The notes under the pieces were generated by a model. That model saw only the letters and a list, made by a program, of their open reading frames with translations, ran no database searches and was not told where the DNA came from. A DNA stretch of 64,000 nt from Zychaea mexicana. Its lineage: Eukaryota; Mucoromycota; Mucoromycetes; Mucorales; Lichtheimiaceae. Of the stretch, positions 24,202 through 35,355 are shown one piece after another; the first letter of the stretch is position 1, and each line of letters begins with the position of its first letter. The DNA lies in assembly GCF_025766255.1 (NCBI RefSeq), contig NW_026516740.1:1-64000 (forward strand), given 5' to 3'. The position numbers and the translations under genes were made by a program.

Positions 24202-26685
24202 ATGCTTTTTATAAAATTCATAGCATCAGCCGCTTCGATCTCTTCTTTTTTTCCCGCTTCCCATTACTTGATTCTTTTCTCTTCGTCTTTATCCGCTCAA
24301 CAACAAATGTACAAGACCACTTCTTCACAAGCGACAGTCTACACGCAATTCAAAAGAGCAACGGCCACCGTTGCTAGTAATTATCATGACGAGAGGTTAT
24401 ACACTAGCTGGTCCGCGAAACAGCGGCAGAAAGAGCAGCAGCAACTGACAACGTCAAAAGTGATAACTCACGCAACAGTACCAACCACTTCTACTGTATT
24501 CAAGTACTCTCAGCAACCTGTATTGAATTATAAACAGAATGATGACAATCTATATTTAACGTTGGAGTACTGGAGGCGACACTTGGAATTTGTTAATGCA
24601 GCAGTAAAAGACGACGATGACGACGATGAAGATGACAGCAGTACCATTGGTTTTTTGGCGCCATTAAAGGAAAGAGACAATTCATCCCCAGCATGTACAG
24701 CACCACTAGCATCACCATCACAGCAACAGCGGCGAGGAATTACATCAGCATCTGAAGAAGCGCTAGCAACAACCAAAGAACAGACTTCCACAATGACGAC
24801 GGGGACGATGAGGAAAGGACGGATTCAACTGCTTCCAGATGAGATAATCTACCAAATATTCGAATGCTTTGAAGTGTATGATTTGCTAGAATGTGCTAGT
24901 GTTTGTCCAGCTTGGTGTAGCATCATCATGGTCGAATACCCAGAATTTTGGGAGACAATTGCACCTTTTTTACCCAAAATGGATCAAGCCAAAATGCAAT
25001 CCCTGCTACTGCCGTCGCCAGGTTGTACAAGGGCTGTCCTGAATGGCCCCATGGACATTGATTTGGCGGATAGCATACTTTCGCTTATGGCCTATTACTC
25101 GGGAATGAATAACAAGACAGTTGAAAAGCTATGTAAGTATCATGTAATAGATGCTCAAGCCATTACTACGAGATGTAAAATATAAGATAACCGTGTGTAT
25201 AATACTACCAACGATGGGTAACATTTACACTGATATTCTTTCCTTTTCTATCAATTACGAAAATGGCAAAAAACAGACTTTAGCGATTTGGTGTTGACAG
25301 AACAGGCCTCGCAATTTCTCGCTCAAGCTTTACAGAAAAGTCCTTCCTTGAAACAAGTCAACTTTAGCAATTGCAACATTCCAATCCACATGGTCGTCAA
25401 CACCCTATTACCTGCCTGTACGAAATTGGAGCACGTAACTTTCTCGCAGAGTACCCCAGTGGACGCAAGATACAGCATCCCGCCATCGATGCGAAAACAG
25501 ATACTACTCAGCGGCCATCATGACTATGCATCACTTACATATCTCAAACTTGCGTTCCAGCATTGTGACTCTTTTGGCGATGTTTCAACGGGGCAACTAT
25601 GTGGCATCCTACGGCGGTGTCCTAACCTAAAACACCTATTACTGGAATCTGCAGGCGCACTTCACCATGGCGACTGTATCAATGGTGCACTAGATCATTG
25701 TCCTCGACTAAAAACGCTAGCTCTGACCCCCGACGCGGAAATGCCTCCCACCTTCACTATCAACGAAAATTACTACGATAATGATGATGCTGTTCATGGT
25801 GATGGTTTACAACATCTTGTCTTGGTTGGCAGAAACATCAAAATATCAGACAAGGATCATACACGAGTTTTTAGACAGCATCATCAAACGCTCAAACTCG
25901 TGTACCTGTATTACGACACGGCCACCATAATTCAATCCTTACAACTGCTTGTCAAATTCGGAGCGCCCAAGTTACAGGAATTACGGATATCGAACGACGA
26001 AATCATTTACGACGACATAACAAAACGAAAGAAACCAAAGGCTGTTGATGATGACCCGTCGTTCGTCGAAAAGCTATTGGTGGAAATGTTTTCCGGCCGG
26101 TGTTGTCCAGCACTAGAAGCCCTCGAGCTTACCCAACGTATCCTTGGTATACCGTCTTATTACTATCCAAAAAAGAACCAGTACGCCTTCACTTTGCAAT
26201 GGCCGTTCTATCACACCAAAGTTGCAACCAACAAAAAGTTCCAGTTTGTCCTCGACGTGGATGATTCGGTATTGGAAGCAATTGCCAGCAATTGCTCGTT
26301 GCTACGACACTTGGTTATCAAGGGACTCTACAACACTACAGATAGTGGATGGATGCAATTTGGAGATATGATGCTCAATCACGATGACAAGGATGGGGTG
26401 CGTGATAACGGTTGTCGTTTGGTCGATCTGGCCATCCAAGCAGAGTTTGATCCGGCGTTGGAGATTATCAAAAAACTCACAAATGTAAAGAGATACCGTG
26501 TCTATCACTATCCATCTTTTCCTCCCAGCGCGCCACGGCCAGAGCAGCAGATTGAAATGGATAGTATAATGCAAGAACGACCAGGTGGAAAGTTTCAAAT
26601 GGTTTATGTTAATTATGAGACGCCTGACGATTACTGGTACGATCGTCGGCAGTCTTTCTCTGAAGACTTGAAAAATGTAATATAA
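24202..26685 (+). CDS. F-box and leucine-rich repeat protein
   Basis: Probable substrate adaptor of an SCF ubiquitin ligase. Two exons, 24202-25132 and 25277-26685 (779 aa from the first Met; an in-frame Met at 24307, MYKTTSSQ, is an equally good start because the first 35 residues are hydrophobic and may be upstream sequence). The F-box lies at about 209-255: LLPDEIIYQIF, then LLECASVCPAWCSII. An acidic run (DDDDDEDD) and Ser/Thr-rich sequence precede it. After the intron the protein has irregular leucine-rich repeats (SLKQVNFSNCNI, LEHVTFSQS, LKHLLLES, LKTLALTP) up to the end. Mucoromycota often have many such F-box/LRR genes. It converges on a second F-box gene 67 bp beyond its stop. The substrate is unknown. 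Confidence 0.85.
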
Positions 26686-26752
26686 TATGAAATACACACG
26701 TTTCACTCTAAACAAAATTAGTGTTACTCTTGTTGTTGCCATCCCCACGCAT

Positions 26753-28295
26753 TCAATGAGTTTCTAGGCATGGTTTGATGTAATAGCAGCCCTCTACTAT
26801 CCTTCCCCCCCCCTCCCTTGAATGCAGGTACAGTAGTGGGTGCTGTGATGGTTCGCACAACTGCATTAGACCTTGGTTGTCGATGGGTATGTTCGTGAGA
26901 CGCATTTTTTCAAGCTGTTGCAAACGTCGAAGCGGAGTAAGATCGCAAAGAGGATTCTCGCTGAACATGTGAAGGAAATTTCGCAAGGAAAGTATACGGA
27001 GCCGTTGCAGCGTACCGATGGTTGCGATAATGCTGTTCAGATACTGCGTTATCCCAGCGCGATTTCCAACTTCCAAGATCTCATTTTGTTGCTGCATGAG
27101 CAAAATCTGGGACCAATCCTCGCTCGACATACCAGTGATGTCCGTCAACCCCAAACTTGTCAGCTGTGTGAATTGGTTGCGTGCCAAGACATCCCAGCAA
27201 TGAATATCAGAAAGACCACAGGCGACTATACGTAAATGTTCTAGTATCGGCTGCGATTTTACTACTATCGGCATGATCCTCTCGTGTCCCTTGCCGTTGA
27301 ATAGCAGTTCATAAGCCATACTGCCTTCCTCGCCATCATTCGATGCTTTCCTTTCAGTTACTTAATATAAGCACTCGTGCTTCTTGATAGTGAAATCCAT
27401 CTGTCTGCTATGACTGGTTCGCTGCATTCCCACATAATGTAGCGTAATAGAGGGCACAGCTCATAAGCTGTATAGATGTTGGTTGGAGATACGTTGTTGA
27501 ATCGTGAGTAAGGCGATAATATCAAGTACTTGATGTGGGAGCAACGCTGCAATAAGGGACGGATCCGGTATTTAAAACTGAGAACACCGTCCAGTCTTAA
27601 GAAGATAATGTTGTGTATCGGTGGCCTTTTGTGTCTGCTTCTGCCATCAACTTGTTCAAGAGTAGCGTCTGATAAGTTAGTGCGGCCATCAAACATCACT
27701 GAAAGATGCGTTAATGACGGCAAGAAGTCCAGTAGCATTGGCAGCGAGATATCGCAAGTGTGAAATGAAATCGTCAGAGCAGTTAGCGTATGCGAGAAAT
27801 ATCTGATGAATCCTGGCAGTAACGTGCTACTGTCGACAATAGGTTGTAATTGTTTGCTATGCACATGGTTGCTGATGTCTTATTTTTTTTTATTGGAAAC
27901 AAAGAAAAAGCTTTAGTATATCTTTTGCGCATAAGCAGTAGTAAGTACTACCGAATACGCGATCCTCTTAACGCAAAAAAAAAGAGTATCGTTTTACTTC
28001 ACCAAGGAAGCGAATGATGTATCTTCGCCAAGCAAGTCGTTCCAGTACTTTATACGTGGCTTGAGATTTGATGTATACTGATTCGACTTGTTGTCCACAT
28101 TGAAGCATCACGTCGCTCCTTTTGTTCCATGCATCAGGCGAGATTCCCACCAGTGTCCACAGGGCTGTCTGGTAAGTGGGGATCGCGTATAACCAGCGGC
28201 GACATACTTTCACACATTCGACACAGCCCGCTGTCCGATAAACGAGAAGATGTACTGAATGATTCGGGAGGCAAAATCGAGATCAAATCAGTCAT
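26753..28295 (-). pseudogene. F-box/LRR gene with two frameshifts in the F-box
   Basis: Second F-box/LRR gene, convergent with the first. Probable exons on the complement are 27973-28295, 27362-27878 and 26753-27320; the inner splice sites are tentative (one intron would be only 41 bp). The start Met at 28295 leads into LISILPPE. The F-box then continues as IIQYIFSFIGQRAVSN in a second frame and CVKVCRRWLYAIPTYQ in a third. Each jump is explained by one missing base, near 28261 and near 28216. The exon total is 1408 nt, two short of a multiple of three, which agrees. Downstream LRRs (LTALTISFHTC, LTSLGLTDITG, LRILSLRNF) are open to the stop. So this is a recent pseudogene, or an intact gene with two assembly errors. 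Confidence 0.65.
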
Positions 28296-31200
28296 ATTAC
28301 GTGTATGTGAAAGGGGACGCGCGAAAAGAAATTTGGCACGAGGCTTTTAATCGAACAAAGCCTGTATAACATAATCCGGACTCGTGAAATAATATGTCCG
28401 ACAAAGGAAAAGCAAGTCGAACCAGGTAGCTCACCTGAATTTTATTTGGAAAAGGGGGACCCTGAAGATTGATCTATTGTAACCACCAGTAACTTCATTA
28501 AATCTATGCTATCATAGCGATACGCAGATACACATTAGAACAGGCTCTTTCTAAAACCATCGACTTCTCGATACGAAGGAAAAGGCTTCAATCAATACTC
28601 GGGTTTATTGTTTGCGAGCCGCAAAAGTCATATATAAGTAACGAATCGCTTGGCCTGGAAAACACAGCATCCCTGTGTGTGTGGGTGCGTGCATGTTTTG
28701 GTAGAGCAAATATATCATATCTTCAACAGGTCCCCCTGATATCTTTGGTGAGCGATCATCACTTTCAAATAGGTAACGCATACCTTGAAAATATGTTACG
28801 AAGTAAAGTTAAATAAGAAAAGGAAGAGAGAAGTGAAGGTGTAAGGGGAGGGAAAGAGCTGTTACAAGAATCACGCTTTAAAAGCAGGCACATCGGAAAG
28901 ATCAGTGCAAGCTTTTCGATCCAGGTGAAACCCAAAATGATAAGAAAATTGTGTTGTGATAAGCTACGTGCAGGAAGAGTGAGAGAGACGAACAGCTGAA
29001 AAAAAAACATTCCAATTTTTTACAGATCTGACAATTATACAGGTCTGCTGGCGTATGCTCTGGCGTTGCCTCTTATAAAATAACCGACCATATCCTCGAT
29101 AACAATTTTTTTCTTGACAATTGCTTTGGCAATTTAGGCGAACACAGAAAGTGAAAAAGAGTGCCAAAGCATTGTGATCGTGTTACTTTCGGCTACGATA
29201 CAGAGCCACTGTCACTGTTCCCCGCTTTGTTTAGCACGGAGCTGTGAATGGATGGAGGGGGGAGTAATTAGCTTTTTGTTCGCGAAAAAAGAAAAAGGAA
29301 CTTGTCGTGCACATGAAAAAAAGGCGAGGCAAAAGCGGTAAAACGTTTATGCGGAAAGTGCGAAAAAGAAAAATATATTTTTATTTTGTTTATCATTTTC
29401 TTATTTGTGTGTAATAAATAATAAAAAAAAAGTTCGTTTCAATTATCCCAACATATACCGTTGGCATCACATGCACCCGAAGGTTCACGATCGGCTGCCG
29501 GAGTATATGACCACATTCCCACTGGTATATATTGCAAATTTTCTTTCAGGGCGGACCACTGAATCTGCCGATCATCAAAAGAATTATGACAATAGCCAGC
29601 ACAAGCAATGACCTGATCATGGCACCAAACAGTGCATCTGTACTACAGACCAATGCTGTACCAAAACGAACTGAAGAGAAGAGAAAAAAGAAAGGCGAAA
29701 TTGCTCGCTTTATATAGACATTTTTCTCGTTCGGGACTTCAAATCCCCGTGAATTCTCATTGGCCCAGATAACGGGTTGCGTATCAACTTGTGGGTTGCC
29801 TACTATGGCATAACAAAAGATACAGCACCAGAGGAAATGAAAGGAGGAGTGGTACCTGATGGTCAAGTAGACAAGCGTGCTTCGGCGGTAATGGTACGTG
29901 TCTCTCACCATGGGCTGCTGTACCTCCGATGCTGTCGCCGCTTGGTTGTGAGGGGGTCCGTGCACGGCACCGTGTCAAGCGAAAACAAAGACACGAATGT
30001 GAATGAGCATGTAGATTCACGGAAGAAATGCTTTTCTGTGAGCAATCAAATGGCAATACAGGAGTGATTGACAAGGTAAACAATTTAACAGATTCTACGG
30101 CATCAGTTGTTCCTGATCCAGCATTAGTAAACATTAAGAACACGATCCTCCCAGCAGCCAGTTTCTATTCTTCACCCAACAAGGTAAACAGCATGAGTAT
30201 AGAGCGTAGTCCACAGACTATTCCATTTGATCAGTATCTTTTGATTGCATGTGCTGTGTGCGGGAATAGATACAACACACACTTGACTCCAACGCTGCAG
30301 TATATAAAAAAAGATCGTTATCTTTTACTGTGAAGCGTGCTTGTCTACTGTTGCTTTATAATTTTCGCCATCCCTCTGAACTACGCCGTGTAACCTCCCT
30401 CCATCCATTCCGAATTCATACTCTATCCAAGTGTGCTGCCGCAGATAAGCTGACCGCTCATGGTAAGTATACGCTGCCGCTAGTGAAACTGACTCACCCT
30501 TCATTGATTTTCATTGCTGCTGATAAAGTTAATCGGTTCGTTTGTTTTTGTGCGGGTTCTACGTTTTTTTTAGCAGCTTTCAAGATCCATTGGGACGATC
30601 AGAAGAATAACACCATAAACGATGACTTCCTACTGTACATCTTTTGACCCTTTTGCGCGTAACTCGTTGCTCCATTGATCACCTTGTTCACCCGCCATTC
30701 CTTTGTGCACTTTGAGTACCAAGTAAATTGGCCAAATCGTTGCGTAACAATGCGCTTTCACTCTACGGAGTTTTCGTTTCAAGGGAAAGCTGTTGGAACG
30801 TTCGAGGTTTGACACACGCATCACTTGTCACTATCCAAAGAAGAAAGATCTGTGTTGCGCTCTTCCTGAGCTCCTCGTTCCTAGACTACCTTTGCTTCCT
30901 GCTGACTCACGTCAGTACATAAATGCTTGTCACAAGTGTGGGTTGATTCAGTCATGGTTGCCTTTTGCATATTACTTTTCAATAATTCGTTTGCATCTCT
31001 TTTTTTCTTTCTTTGAGAGTAAGGAAGACTGAACTAGCTTTTGCTCTCTATGTTGCTATTGCCAGGATGACTTTAGTTATATAATCTAGACATCCTGAAT
31101 GCTGTTGTTTATTCGTTACCGCATCTGCAGGGTATTACAATGCTATCCAATCCATTGAGCGGAGTTGGGATCCAGGAAGCTTACTAGGGTGATGTTTATA

Positions 31201-32779
31201 TCTTGGTTGACAGCACACAGTAGCACTCCAGCGTCTTGTATCAGGCTTGCCTTTTCTCTGGCGTTTTGAGCTTGCTATCGTATTGTTGTTCGTTTGGTAA
31301 GCATCAAGCTTAAGACACTGGGTTCATTTACTGAACAACTGCTCATGAGTTTGTTACATATAGAGTTTAAACAGACAAAGTACTGTAGTTAGAATTTGCC
31401 CAGAAAATATGAGGAACACTTTCCGGGAATCGCTATATTTCAAGATGTTCTTGATCCCGTATATATCCTAGCATGTGGAAGATGATAATGTTCCCGCTTA
31501 CCATAAATATTGACCTTTGTCAGTAAACTTGACTCCAATAAGTCCTCTGCGTAGTATAACTCTCAAAGCGGTTCGAGTATAGTTGCAGCAGCACGTTGGC
31601 CAATGAAATCCAAATACCGGGCATTAAAAATCCACTGCCCGACATGAACAGGAACGCGCGTATGCGCATACATACAGCATACAGACTGCTTTTTTTTGGT
31701 CATAAAGGGAGAGGGGAGGAGGCGACGATGGTCTTTCTATTCAACAACGGAAGAAAGAATATTCTCACTTCATTTTTTTTTCTCTCTTCTGTCACAGAGA
31801 CTATATCATATAGAGTGCGAGGTGATCCCTTTTGTGACGAAAAGAGGTACACAAGCATTTCTGATATATAAGGAAAGCATAGGGTAACCAAAAAAAATTA
31901 GTCTGTGCTTTCGCTCAGGTTTGAAAGGGCACCAGACTCGCTGCCGACCAGATCCACATCGTGCTGCCTTTCCATCAATCCTGGATCTAGTAAGTGTATA
32001 TGTAAACATTTCAAATCGATGCTTGACTATACAGATATCACAACAATCCAACCTGGAAAATTGATTAATTAAACATGCTGCCAATATTGTTTATCAACTC
32101 ATTATAAATAAAAGTACAAGCCAGACTGCAAATATCACCGCAATGGTACTCAATTATTAAAAATATGTTGTATGGCATACGAAGATCATCTGTCCGAGAT
32201 AATCCTGAACACCCCACGACTTCAATCTTTTTACTAGATCCTTCAATGATACGAAAAGCATTGATGCCTGCATTGATGAGACTATAGATCCGTGAAACAC
32301 GCAATAGCACCGAGCTTTCGACTTGTTCAAAATGCTCAAGGACAGCACCAGTAACACCTTTCACGGCTGTCAGTTCCAGATTCAGTATTTTGGTTTCCTC
32401 AAGTCGTTGTGCCCACACAATCCATCCTGCCTCTGTGAGAAAGTCGTCGACACTATTACTGTACGGTGATGTGCGGGTTCAAGCTTGATCTCCTGACTAC
32501 AGTAATAGAAAACGACGGCCCAGCCATTCACTGAGCATATCATGCTCGATATTGATGACCTGATATGCTGTGCAAAAGTGGTATATACAGTAAATAACAG
32601 AGACTATCCATTGTCTCTCCTAGTTCTTAGACTTGATGAGACCTCAATAGCACTTTCCTTTTAAAACACGTTTTTGCTTTAGAAATGCAGTCTGATGCTT
32701 TAGGCGGTATATTATAGCATAAATTGATAACTTTATTGAGGCGAGAATCTTTGTTCATTGCGCTTAGCAACCATTACTA
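28296..32779. other. Decayed, gene-poor stretch
   Basis: About 4.5 kb with no gene I can support. Between 29400 and 31900 there are several open frames of 60-140 codons on both strands (for example 29546-29965 minus, 30028-30333 plus, 30330-30647 plus). They have non-repetitive composition but cannot be joined into a known family. This pattern fits old mobile-element or pseudogene debris. I found no clear reverse transcriptase or transposase motif here. Confidence 0.45.
32065..32460 (-). pseudogene. Possible leucine-rich repeat fragment
   Basis: A minus-strand open frame from about 32460 to 32065 contains LRR-like pieces (TKILNLELTAVKGVTG, KKIEVVGCSGLSRTDDL), like the distal repeats of the F-box/LRR genes about 4 kb away. 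It has no F-box and no obvious start. It may be the remnant of a third family member. Weak evidence. Confidence 0.3.
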
Positions 32780-34403
32780 TTATTGCCAGGTTTCGTCGAA
32801 TCCAATTCCAGCAAAATCCCAACCAGATATTTCACCAGCGGATCGCTCAGCAACGTCCATGGTGAGCTGTGCGGCTTTTAGCCATACATCTTTCAAAGAA
32901 GGGGGATCGTCAAAAACCACTTGGCCCAGCGCAAGTGCACGCACGACCTTGATATAATGTGGCTCTTGTATTTCAGGAGCAAGAGAGCGCTTGATTACCT
33001 CATGCCACTTCGTTTTGCTCGTATCATCATCAGATGCATCAGGAACAGCAGATAATGATGTCAAAGACTTGATGTTCGTGCCCTCGTACTTGACAAGCGA
33101 CTCAGGTTGCACTTGAGGCCGTCCACAACCAATATAGCACACCAACGTCGTTGCCAGATGACCACGAAGAAGCCATTCGGCTTGAAGAGGGGTCAAGTAA
33201 GGCAATAGCGTGTGTGCTGCATGGATAGATGTCAAGCAATGTGCCAAGAAAAAGTCAATTTTTGGACTCTGGCTGCTGTTGCCGCGAATACCCGTGGAAG
33301 CATAAAGCAGCATTACTTGTGTATACAGCTCTTGAAGACTGGATTTTAGATCTTTTACATAGCCATATAATAATGATTAGTCTGTGCTTTTGTTATGTTT
33401 TTACCATGGCTGAGCTATAAGCGAGACAGCCAAGAACTAGCAATAACTTTAACAATATATTTCAAAAGATAACATTTGTAATAGATTACCTTTGATGCTC
33501 CATTGAGCTACATATTCGCTGATCTTAGATCCGGCCTTATGTGCACTGGCCAGCACAGAAAGTACTTTGATTTTGTCGGTAAACTTGACAATACCATCAA
33601 AGGCTGGATCGCAATTAACCTTGGCTACGATGTCCTTAATACTGCAAGTAGCACTGGCTTGTTGATTGGGTACTGCTGGTGGTGCTGCTGCCGCAAAAAA
33701 GTGCTTGAGCGTATCTTCAGAACTAGCAGCCATGGAAAGGCTCTCCGCAGCAATCAAAGGTAGGTTAAATTCAACGGCATAACCAAGATGGATCAACGGA
33801 TGGATCCCACTACCGAGTACACGGGGCAACATGTTGTCTTTTTCGTTGTCGTGGAACATCCAAAAACGGATTGCATCCAGCATGCCGCGATGTTCGATTT
33901 CTTTTGTAAAGTATTCCAGGTAGCTTGTGTACGCGTCACGGTTACCAAGGTGCTGTTGGTACGTCTTGTCAGTCAGAACACCAATAGAAGGGGGTCGAGG
34001 ACGCATGTATGACGCGTATACGTCGTAAATGGTTTGAAGCTTATCCATACTGGCGCCCAAGGAATAGGCTGCCAAATAGTGGTGAGAGAGATGGCTAGAT
34101 AGGATATAGTAGTACGACGTAGTATTAGATTGGTGCATCAATGAGATCTCTGTCTTTATGATTATTGCAGCACAATGCTTGCTGCAATGGCTGACGTTTT
34201 AATGTATAAGAGCTGTATACAACATACTTGATATGGCCTGCTGAATCAGAAAAGACATCGTGAGTTTCGTGGTTCCTGACGATCAATGAATGCTTGGACA
34301 AGTCATCAATTCGGGTATCAACAGATTTGGCGGAAAGCAGCTTCGCATAAGGAAAAGATGGAGAAATAGTGTTGTTAGACTCCAAATTTGTTGTTGCTGT
34401 CAT
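32780..34403 (-). CDS. Questin oxidase-like protein (DUF4243/AflY family)
   Basis: Three exons on the complement: 34228-34403, 33490-34094 and 32780-33351 (450 aa, in frame). The family includes AflY of aflatoxin biosynthesis and fungal questin oxidases, proposed to catalyse Baeyer-Villiger-type ring opening of anthraquinones; many members have no known substrate. Family features visible are HLSHHYLAAYSLGA followed by LQTIYDVYASYMRP near 60-90, HPLIHLGYAVEF near 155-170, FFLAHCLTSIHAAHTLLPYL near 275-295, and a C-terminal KVVRALALGQVVF. The conserved His-rich segments are present and no stop interrupts the frame. No polyketide synthase or other biosynthetic gene lies nearby, so a stand-alone metabolic role is likely. 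A 253-bp tandem duplication sits upstream. Confidence 0.82.
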
Positions 34404-34616
34404 GCTTCGCTTGATGGGAATATTGAATTGGTAGAGTTCTCGGGCAAAAAGTACTGCAGTATATAGAGAGAAAATAGTGTGTTTGGCTGTTAGAAGAGAT
34501 GGCCTTTGTTGAGACGTTTCTTGCGACTTTATATATCCTACTTTGATGCCAAAAGTGTGGTCGAGTCCATGACATATTTTTCTGGGTAGGACCAAATGAT
34601 TACTGAAACAGTTATG

Positions 34617-35122
34617 TTGATACATGCCAATTAGAATTGTTTGGCGTAAACAAAAGCGTCCATGGTTTGAAAAGAAGGAAAAGAAAAGATCATAGCAAGT
34701 AGTATAACGTAGAATACAAAGAAGCGCGGTGAACCGGAGGTCATAAGCTAGCAACGGTGGGGAATATCGGCCGATTGCCTGAAGCATAGAGCATGTTCTT
34801 TAAGGGTGGGTTGGATGATTAAATCCTCGGTAAAGTGTCAATTTGGGGAAATTGCGCAGCAGCTGTGCCTTGATACATGCCAATAGAATTGTTTGGCGTG
34901 AACAAAAGCGTCCATTGTTTGAAAAGAAGGAAAAGAAAAGATCATAGCAAGTAGTATAACGTAGAATACAAAGAAGCGCGGTGAACCGGAGGTCATAAGC
35001 TAGCAAAAATGGGAAATATCGGCCGATTGCCTGAAGCATAGAGCATGCTCTTTAAGGATGGTTGGTGGATGGATCCTCGGTAAAGTGTCAATTTGGGAAA
35101 ATGGTGCAGCAGCTGCGCCTTA
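34617..35122. repeat. 253-bp tandem duplication
   Basis: Two head-to-tail copies, about 34617-34869 and 34870-35122, both beginning ttgatacatgcca. Long blocks match exactly (for example around gtttgaaaagaaggaaaaga). Differences are scattered single bases and small indels, more frequent toward the right end of each copy. It lies between the questin-oxidase-like start and the 3' end of the ArfGEF gene, so it may sit in the promoter or 5' UTR of the former. The rest of 34404-35355 holds no gene. Confidence 0.9.
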
Positions 35123-35355
35123 GGCTATTGCTTAGTCAAATCCAATGAGATTGAGTCTCGTCCCCTCCGCATGACAATACAAATAATGCATTGGAACTTG
35201 TCATCCTTATAATTTGATTTTTAAAATTACATCCGTGTTATGTATGACAATTTGAGAGAAACAGATACTACTACGGCTTTTTATAAGTGCACGTTATTAG
35301 AGAAAGAAAGAAGGAACGTAAGTGTATCAAACAAGAATGGTATATATAAATATTT

